Shown in pieces: positions 56,470-64,000 of a DNA stretch of 64,000 nt. This stretch comes from Centroberyx gerrardi (lineage: Eukaryota; Chordata; Actinopteri; Beryciformes; Berycidae). The notes below the pieces were generated by a model. The model did not search any database. It was given only the letters and a program-made list of their open reading frames with translations, and was not told where the DNA came from. Within the stretch, counting starts at the first letter, position 1; each line of letters opens with the position of its first letter. The position numbers were made by a program, and so were the translations under genes. The stretch is taken from NCBI RefSeq assembly GCF_048128805.1, contig NC_135999.1, forward strand, positions 16,274,690 through 16,338,689, in the 5' to 3' direction.

Positions 56470-57718
56470 AAAAAAAAAAAGACCTTAACAATAATTGCAA
56501 ACATATAAAACATTGCTATATAAAAGAAAGGAAACAAAACGAATGTGCTTTTATCACTAATGGGGAAAATGTGAATATTCCTTTTCTTTTATGTTCCCTT
56601 TTTTTCAAATGTTCAATGTTGTGAAAGGTTACGCATTTGTTGTATATTTTTCTAGATGTTTTGCAGTTTTGATCATAGAAAATAAAAAAAAAAGGTTTTG
56701 TACTTGGACAATATCTCAGCCTTTTTAATTCCACACTGTATTTAATGTATTTTTATAAATGTAAACGGGTCAGCATGAATTCCTGATCCATCTGCCTTGG
56801 AAAGGAAAGGTGACCAGTTTTGTCTATCAACCAGAACAAAAAATTAAGTAATCTTTGTTTTATTTTTTGACAACTTGGTCAAGCCATTGAGAATATAAAC
56901 ATTTTGCATGCAGTTTTCAAATTTTCATACATTCAGTAGTGAGTGCACATGATTTGTGGTAGCAACACAGCACAGCATAGCACAAGGTGTTAAGTTTCTT
57001 GGTCAAGAGCACCGTAGCATCCTCAGTTCACAAACCAGTAATTCTAGATAAGGAATCTCTCAGACATCTAGAGACGAGTGAACTGTCCTGGATAACAAAA
57101 CAGACAGCCGTCCTGTTCCTGGTGTGCTTCTCTAAACTGGTAACTAGTTCTACTCTGCCAGGAAATTGTCATCTTGCTTCTGTTGCCCTACTTCTTGTGA
57201 CAGAATGAACTAGATATGGGGAAATGACCAGTAAACCCTGGAGAGGTGATTAATGAATGAATGCCTACATCCTGCCCATCATGCTGTAACGGTACAAAAC
57301 CTGATATGGTGGCTCACCTGTGTGATTGGGTCTTAGAAGGACAACGATTTGGAACAGCAAGCAAGACATTGGGGCTCTTCGAGGTATTTTCAGTCAATAA
57401 TTCGGTTCGGTGAAAAGGCAAGATGCCGTCAGATTTCTAGAGATATGATTGCATTTGATATGTATGCAACATTTACCCAGAAATACCTCTGGCAAATAAT
57501 TGTTCTTACCCATCTCATAGCATCTGTTTGTTTTATTCATTTGGAGTTGTGTTCGTTTAGTTTGGTCCATATTGCCAGGGTGAGTCAGTTTATTAGCCAT
57601 AACCATAGCCAAAAGTTCTTTTTTTTTTATTATTAGACTGCCTAGCAGTCTGGAAAAACAGTTTGGAATAAGGTCTAGTGCTTTAACAAACATCTTTTGT
57701 TTTTGGTAGGAACTTGAG
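56470..57718 (+). other. tmem131l 3'UTR and tlr2 5' flank
   Basis: An AATAAA at 56681-56686 is the likely tmem131l poly(A) signal (about 210 bases after the stop). A TTGTTTTTGGTAG acceptor-like string just before the tlr2 ATG may end a 5'UTR intron. Nothing else is recognised. Confidence 0.55.
56681..56686 (+). terminator. tmem131l: tmem131l polyadenylation signal
   Basis: AATAAA followed by an A-rich stretch and then a GT/T-rich region (GGTTTTGTACTTGG), the normal arrangement for a vertebrate cleavage site. Confidence 0.65.
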
Positions 57719-60023
57719 ATGAGGACCCTGCCGTTTCTTATGTTGGTCCATCCGCTGACGTGTCTCAGCCTCACTTCAGCCTCATTCTCCAGACCACAGT
57801 GTCAATACTGTGACCAAACATCCTTCTGTAACTGCTCAAGGCAAAAACTGAAGAAAGTCCCCACAGCCCCTTCTAAGGTCATCACTGAACTTGACCTGTC
57901 AGTCAACAAACTGCAGGTGATAATGACAGACGACGTTTGCCAACTTAAAGTCTTTGAACATGAGTAACAACAGAATCAAAATGATCCAAGAGCAAGCATT
58001 TTTCCTGCTGATTAATTTGGAGAAACTGGACCTATCCTTTAACAGACTGGATACACTATCTGCAAGATGGTTTAAGAGACTGTTTTCTCTTCAGTACTTG
58101 AATCTTTTGGGGAATGAGTACAGAACATTAGGGCAAGGCAATCTGTTCCAACCACTGAAGAGACTGAAGACCATACAGTTTGGAGGGCCGTTTCTTCAGT
58201 CTGTCCAAATAAATGACTTTGCTGGTCTTGGTCGCGTTGAAGAGCTGGTTTTTCATGGAAAAAACCTGCAAGAATATGAAAGAGGGAGTTTCAGCAAGAT
58301 TGGGCCTAAATGGTCCATTTCAGAACAATCAAGCACTTCTAGAAGTTATCCTGTCTGATGTTTCACACCCACACACAACCTTGACTTTTATTGACACAAG
58401 GTTTTACGAAGAGCATCAAATGTCCCCGTTTCAGGTGGCCAACAGGAGGGGTATTAGACGTGTTGTTTTTAGAAATGTTAGTATAACAGATAAGGCTTTT
58501 AACACATTTCTTAAATGGCTATCTCACTCGAATCTAACTTCGTTTGCAGCTGAAGATACAAAATTCTTCTTGGTGGATTTTTGGAGCAGCATTACGCCCC
58601 ACCTTAACCTAGACCGTCTAGAGGAAATTTTCCTCAAAAACATTGATATCCCTGAATTCTATAATTTTCCAGCCCTCTCTTTCCTGCAGTCTGTTCTGAA
58701 TGTGGTGCGAAGGATGTCTGTGATCAATTCCAGGTTGAACGTCATTCCTTGTGGATCCTCTATTGATCTGTCAAAGCTGCAGTATATAGACATAAGTGGC
58801 AACTTTCTCAATGATCAGGCAATGAGCGAAGTGATGTGCAATGGGAGAAGTGTTCTTCAGGGTCTACAAACTATCAATATCAGCCGGAATAACCTGCAAT
58901 CACTCAACAGCCAGCTCTTCACCAAACTAGATAAGCTTGAAAATATTGATATGAGTGGAAATGGGTTTCATAATATGCCTGAGACTTGTAACTGGCCGCC
59001 AAGTCCCCGATGATTAAACCTCTCATCATCGCATTTAACAAAGGTAACCGCTTGTCTACCAACAAGTTTACAGATTCTCGAGCTATCAAACTCAGAGTTA
59101 TACATCTCTGGCAACAAGATCTGTAGTTTGCCAGACGGGGGGTTGTATCCTCTTCTAGTATTTCTCTCCATTCAAAACAATGCCTTGCAGACATTCAGCA
59201 ACAAGGACCTAAAGGTTTATAATGAGCTGAAGAGTTTGGAGGCCGGTGCTAACACGTTTGTCTGTTCATGTGACTTTGTAGCTTTCATGACAAGTGACAT
59301 GACGAGACAGAGTCACACTAGGTGATGGCTTTAAGTCCTACATCTGTGAATCCCCTGATGCTGCGAGGGGAAGGAGTGCAGCGGATGCTCGACTGTCGTT
59401 GTTTGAGTGCCACACAGCTTTAGCCTTATCCTTACTCTGCTGCAGCATCCTGGCAGTGTTTCTGCTCTTTGCAGGTCTGTGCCACAAGTTCAACGCTGTG
59501 TGGTATCTGAAAATGACCTGGGCCTGGTCTAAGAGCTAAGAGGAGGCCTGTTTTAAAAAAAAAGGGAGAGCTCTGCTACGAGGCCTTAGTTTCCTACAGT
59601 GAGCGAGACTCTGGTTGGGTGGAAGAGCATCTGGTCCCGGAGCTGGAGCGCTCTGAACCGCCGCTCCGGCTCTGCCTCCACAAGAGAGACTTTCTTCCTG
59701 GGGGCTGGATCTTGGACACCATTATGGACACCATAGAGAAGAGTCACAGGACCCTGTTTGTCATTTCTCAGCATTTTGTCAAGAGTGAATGGTGCAAGTA
59801 TGAACTAGACTACTCCCATTTTAGACTGTTTGACCAAAACAACGACACGGCTGTGCTGGTTCTGCTGGAGCCCATCGCCAAAGAGACAATCCCCAAAAGG
59901 ATATGTAAGCTGCGAAGAGTCATGAACTCCAGGACGTACCTGGAGTGGCCTGATGATGACAGCCAGGTCAGCCGCTTTTGGCAAAGCTTGAGAGAGGCCA
60001 TAAAAAGACCTGAGACTGATTAA
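57719..60023 (+). pseudogene. tlr2: tlr2, Toll-like receptor 2 (near full-length, frameshifted)
   Basis: TLR2 is a cell-surface receptor that senses bacterial lipopeptides with TLR1/6-type partners and signals through a TIR domain. The order here is complete: signal peptide (MRTLPFLMLVHPLTCLSL), Cys-rich cap, leucine-rich repeats (LEKLDLSFNRLDTLS, LQTINISRNNLQSL), C-terminal cap (ANTFVCSCDF), membrane span (LLCCSILAVFLLFAGLC near 59430-59480) and TIR domain ([37 protein letters not shown]; to 60023). The reading frame is broken: shifts near 57932, 58300-58315, 59310-59330 and 59530, and an in-frame TGA at 59011-59013. Total span is 768 codons against about 784 in human, so little is missing. 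Position after tmem131l matches the human gene order. Assembly error is possible but less likely, since flanking genes are clean. Confidence 0.9.
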
Positions 60024-60993
60024 TCATGTAGTTTAAATGACAACATCATTAAATTCAATGCAGACTCTTGATTTGGTCTTGTGTATTGCACTTTATTTCT
60101 TTCTTTGTAACTTGTGAGCCAGCAATAGACCCTTGCCATTCCATCAAAAATACAGTTTGAGAACTATCCAGCTGGTGGGATGTAAGTTCAAAATTTCCAA
60201 CTTTGAGTGGGGTAAATGTGGTAAACATCATAAGAATGGTTAATCTCAATCATACATCCAAAACTGTTGTCAGCATATTGTGCATAATTTTTTGCCTTGT
60301 ATCCGTAACATTGTTAGAAGATACTCCTTTGTTCTCTGATACAGCCATAATCTTGTCATTCTGAATTCTTTACCACTGACACCTGATTTCTAAACTTACT
60401 GGGACACTGACACAGCTATGTACATAATCTATGTCAGTACAAGCTTCCAGTTTAAATGGAGAACGTGCTGAGCTAAATAAACAGTTACAGTTTGTGTGTC
60501 ACAATGTATAGTAGGTAAAAGTTGCATGTGCATGTTACTCAAATTAAACAAGTTCTTTAACCAAATACACCAAAATTTTAAATACTATAGACATTTTGTG
60601 TGTAGATAAATGATGAAATACATGTAATTCCTTAAACCAGTACAGTACAACCAGTACAACTCACAAAAATCACAAAAAGGACCACATACACACCACAACA
60701 GATGATTTATAGAGTGGATGGAGGGCATGGCAGTTTCCTTGTAAGCCGAAATTATAAGAATGCATTCCCCATCATTTAGAGGGAAATGGATAATTATTCA
60801 TCACATATCAAAGAACATTTGTATGCAGAGCTTGAATATACTTAATTTGTACAAATAACTAATATCTACATATATCTACTTATTTCATATATTTTTATAT
60901 TGGTGTGTAAAGTTTTATAGAACAGCCCCCTGTTCTTGAAGGTCTACATATAAAAATTGGCGTGCGTGTGTATGTGTGTGTGTGTGTGTGTGC

Positions 60994-61030
<37 letters not shown>

Positions 61031-62182
61031 TGTGTGTGTTTATGTGCTTGTGTGCCTAAAAGCCTGTGTAATTCATTGTCAGGCTCTTGAGAGCTGACAT
61101 ATTGCCGCTATTGATCTTTAGCCCTAAAATCAACACAGAAGCCTGGATACTGATGATAGGCAGGCCAGGGGAGTCAGGGTGCCCTGATAACACACACACA
61201 CTAATACACGTTAATGCTGTACATACACACATAAACAGACAGGCACACATGCACATACGTACGTGCATATGTGACAGAGTTACAGAAGTCTGTTCAAGTT
61301 AATAAAGTCTGCTAAAGTACAGGATTTGCGGTCTGAGACTGGGAAGGAGACTTACTCCAAGAGGAAATCTTTGCTTTCTTGAATGACATACATGCAAACG
61401 CACTGATACATAACACATACATGTTGTACATAATGTAATAAAGTAAAGTAGCATGGGTTTGTCTCCCAAAAGCATTAAAATGATGAGGTCAAGAGGACAA
61501 AAACATCCCAGTGGGGTTTTTGGGAAACCTAGCTACGGAGTAGGTTGTGTTAAGAAATGGTAATACACTTTTTGTGTTTCAACAATTTCTTAACAGTGTA
61601 TTTTCTGCAACAACACCTCAGCAATTTCAGCCAACTGCCTTGGGTCAAATTGATGGTATGGTCATGGACACAGGACTGACGATGAGGACTCGGTGATGGG
61701 GAGACTGATGGTTGAATACTGTAACTCTGTTCCTGTGAGGCTGATTTTGTGTTATTTTGTGTCCCTCTTAACGATAGTTGTGCTCTGTCATGTGTTCAGG
61801 AGAGCAGAGGCTGGCCAGGTTGTGCTGTATCTCAGGCTGGTGTCCCGAGGAGATGGTGAGGTGATGTTGGTTCAGAGTGTTCCCCTTTAGAAGTCAAAAC
61901 AGCATATGATTTGATTTCATGCTCTTTTACCCTTTAACTAGGCAGAAAACAGACGGAAAAAGCAATGGTGTGTGTGTGTGTGTGTGTGTGTGTGTAACAA
62001 CTCTTCATCATCCCCTAGCAGAGGATCCATTAGCCTTGGCCCCCCTCCCTGGTTGCCGAGTGATAAAGTAAACAATGTGTGTTTGACCAATCCGGCACGC
62101 AAATATTTGTCCTGGAAGCTGCCTCATCCTAAAGGAGACACACACACACACACACACACGCACACACAGCCTTGTCTGGAGG
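60024..62182 (+). other. tlr2 3' flank and percc1-like 5' flank
   Basis: AATAAA at 60476-60481 may be the old tlr2 poly(A) signal. A (GT)n-rich tract occupies about 60961-61040, and TG and AC repeats lie at 61968-61994 and 62139-62160. No conserved coding frame is visible. Confidence 0.55.
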
Positions 62183-62190
62183 TATATATA
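62183..62190 (+). promoter_or_regulatory. TATA box of the percc1-like gene
   Basis: TATATATA lies about 25-35 bases before the likely transcript start near 62215-62220 and about 180 bases before a good splice donor. The leader that follows leads directly into the coding exon. Confidence 0.55.
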
Positions 62191-62214
62191 CTGTGACAAT
62201 CCTGCCGGACCAGT

Positions 62215-62504
62215 GATACATACACACACACACACATACACAGTGGTGTGCAGGATCACACAGACAGAAAAGTACCAGACTGATCCATCAGCGACCCGGA
62301 CCAAACCTTTCGTTGGACAGGAACCCACCGGTCGCCTCGACACAGAGACTCATCTCAGCCACAGTTCAGCAGGTAATACGACTTGAACTTCTTCCAGTCA
62401 CTCTCAAGTACAACTAGGCTCCATGTCAGTCTGTTGATGAGCTGCTATCCGGTCAGTTTCTCACTTTTTCACTGTAACTGTCTCCCCAGCCTCGACAAGC
62501 CAGC
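62215..62504 (+). other. percc1-like 5'UTR exon and intron
   Basis: A non-coding first exon ends at 62372 with donor CAG/GTAATA; the intron (62373-62489) ends in a pyrimidine tract with acceptor TCTCCCCAG; the second exon begins at 62490, 15 bases before the ATG. Inferred from splice signals only. Confidence 0.55.
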
Positions 62505-63371
62505 ATGGCCACCGGTGTCATCAGGAATTTCCTCCTCCAGGCCCCGGCTCCACGCTACTTTCCCATGATGCTGCAGCACTCTCCGTGCAAGGAAGGCGCG
62601 GAAGAGAAGAGAGAGGAGATGGAGGAAGAGACAGAGGAGAGGGAAGATGAAGAAGAGAGAGAAGAGGAGGAGGAAGATGAAGATGCTGCGTCTGAAGTTC
62701 AGGAAGAAGAGGAGGGATGTTTGGAGGAGGTTTTCCTGCACCCCGCCCACCACGGCTTGGATGTGACCAAGCAGCTGCTGAGGTTCGCTGACATCATCAG
62801 TCGTGACGTCCAGCGTTACTTCGGCCGTTGTCCAGGCGACCAGGATGCTTGTGACATCTACAATGACTCTGTGTCTGTCACTACCAGCGGGCGCCTGCGT
62901 TACTATGATGACCTACTGCGGATTGCAAGAACAGGAACTCCAGAGGACCAAGAGGCCGCTTTCATCGCTAGCGGCAATGATCAAGGAGTCAGCGTCGCTA
63001 AGGGCAACAATGGGCTGGGGCCCCTGGCTGAACTGTTCGACCACAGGGGCCCGAGCCAGAGCCGCGGCCGACCAATGATTAAACGCCATCTCCCGCTCAG
63101 TTTCTGGACTGAGCCAATCCCCTGCTGTTCTCTGCTCATGCTCAGTAACACCCCAGACAGTACGCACTCAAACACTGATACACTTTCACAGGACAGCGCG
63201 CACACAATCCCCAACACTCCTGTACACTATAACCCACACTCACACCCCAGCACAAACGCCCTCGACAGCACCCAGCCTGACTTCAGCGACTTGCTGGCAA
63301 ACTGGGATCCAAACCCCGAGCTCAGTCACACGCTGACAGAGAGCGCACACATTCACTCTGAGCAGCACTAA
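62505..63371 (+). CDS. percc1: PERCC1-like protein, 288 residues
   Basis: Human PERCC1 (proline and glutamate rich with coiled coil) is needed for enteroendocrine cell function; its loss causes congenital diarrhoea. The protein here begins MATGVIRNFLL, resembling the M-A-x-G-V-I-R start I recall for PERCC1. It then has a Glu-rich acidic stretch (about residues 25-75), a conserved-looking helix (LLRFADIISRDVQRYFGR, about residues 91-108), DACDIYNDS, LRYYDDLLRIA, LGPLAELFD and a Ser/Thr/Pro/His-rich C-terminal third with DFSDLLANWD near the end. Coding is in one exon with a clean start and stop. There is no signal peptide or membrane span. The family call rests on remembered motifs; the gene itself is well supported. 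In human, PERCC1 is at 16p13.3, not beside TLR2. Confidence 0.7.
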   Translation: MATGVIRNFLLQAPAPRYFPMMLQHSPCKEGAEEKREEMEEETEEREDEEEREEEEEDEDAASEVQEEEEGCLEEVFLHPAHHGLDVTKQLLRFADIISRDVQRYFGRCPGDQDACDIYNDSVSVTTSGRLRYYDDLLRIARTGTPEDQEAAFIASGNDQGVSVAKGNNGLGPLAELFDHRGPSQSRGRPMIKRHLPLSFWTEPIPCCSLLMLSNTPDSTHSNTDTLSQDSAHTIPNTPVHYNPHSHPSTNALDSTQPDFSDLLANWDPNPELSHTLTESAHIHSEQH

Positions 63372-63448
63372 CACCCGACTGCAGCTCAAATAAGACTACA
63401 CTCGTGTTGGTGTCCTTTACCGTTTTGATACATACATGTGAAAAGATG

Positions 63449-63454
63449 AATAAA
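63449..63454 (+). terminator. percc1: percc1-like polyadenylation signal
   Basis: AATAAA 78 bases after the stop codon, giving a short 3'UTR. Confidence 0.65.
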
Positions 63455-63782
63455 AAGGAAAATAATAGGAAACGACTAATACCTGTTGTACGTGTGCAGT
63501 TTTCTTCTGTAATCCTGTTGTAATGCATATCATTTGGGTTATGTTTGTGTTTAAAGTAGAATTATAGAATATATTAACATCACTGCACCAACATTTACAC
63601 ACTGAATTTGTCCTGAATTTGTCCAATCCTGAATCCAACCAACCCTGAGTTTGGAATTTATGAACCAGCCTCTGAGCTGAACTGATCAATTAATGATCTG
63701 TTAATTAGCCAGTGTGGAAGAAAAGCTTGAAGGAGGGTGGGAGAGAGGAGGGAGAGGTGTAAGTGTTTGTTGTGGTTTAGGT

Positions 63783-64000
63783 CTGTGATTCTCAACCTTT
63801 TTCATATCGAGGACCCCACATTTAGTCCACATTAGGGCCACAGACCCCCATTTGATGAACTTTTGTCTCTTGGACCCAAAACTGAGAATATTTTTACGGT
63901 TAGATACAATTTTGTCCAGAATACCATGACTATCTGTATTGTAGGTAGAGAGATAACAGTGAAGCTATGGTCAAAATAATCATTTTTCCACATTCTCTAA
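63783..64000. mobile_element. hAT-like repeat, cut by the window edge
   Basis: CTGTGATTCTCAACCTTTTTC followed by GAGGACCCCACATTT and CACAGACCCCCATTTG resembles the common hAT/Charlie-type MITE terminus and body. The right end is outside the window, so the target duplication cannot be checked. Confidence 0.5.

Noticed and set aside
58213-59325. Separate short LRR genes suggested by individual open frames
   Set aside because: The fragments follow each other in the order of one TLR2 and differ only by frame, so they are parts of one broken gene.
59536-59539. TAA just after the tlr2 membrane span as an independent nonsense mutation
   Set aside because: It is read only because of the frameshift immediately before it; in the TIR frame this stretch is open.
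60961-61040. Possible regulatory structure in the GT-rich tract
   Set aside because: It is an ordinary GT microsatellite with interruptions; no further signal supports a function.

Overview
This window is vertebrate nuclear DNA, almost certainly from a spiny-rayed (percomorph-type) teleost. It holds split genes with GT-AG introns, many short introns of 80-150 bases, abundant CA/TG/CT microsatellites, and fish-type hAT, PIF/Harbinger and Tc1/mariner relics. The gene order mnd1 - tmem131l - tlr2, all on the + strand, matches the order known from the human 4q31 region, so the segment is anciently syntenic.

Layout. Positions 1-9865 carry the last five coding exons of mnd1 (meiotic recombination); its N-terminal exons lie off the left edge. 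Positions 12661-56469 carry a complete tmem131l, reconstructed here as 34 coding exons that join in phase without an internal stop to give 1536 residues: N-terminal signal/anchor, long lumenal region, one membrane span, and a Ser-rich cytosolic tail. Its 12-kb third intron holds a 1.2-kb hAT transposon relic with a perfect 8-base target duplication, itself broken by a second inverted-repeat element. Intron 4 holds a dead Tc1-like transposase gene. Intron 20 is swollen to 4.1 kb by an insertion that carries an intact, intronless, antisense gene for a 306-residue coiled-coil protein; the insertion is flanked by diverged duplicate sequence that includes a copy of the exon 21 splice acceptor.

Positions 57719-60023 hold a near full-length tlr2 broken by about four frameshifts and one in-frame stop, while 4.6 kb of tmem131l coding sequence next to it has none, so tlr2 looks like a true pseudogene. 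Positions 62183-63454 hold a compact gene with a TATA box, a non-coding first exon, a 117-base 5'UTR intron and a 288-residue Glu-rich protein that resembles PERCC1. The window ends inside a hAT-like repeat.

The genes are not an operon and need not act together: meiosis (mnd1), secretory/Wnt-related membrane biology (tmem131l), innate sensing (dead tlr2) and probable gut endocrine regulation (percc1-like). The strongest points for follow-up are the tlr2 loss, the antisense coiled-coil gene with its flanking duplications, a GC-AG intron in tmem131l, and a hairpin filling much of intron 25.
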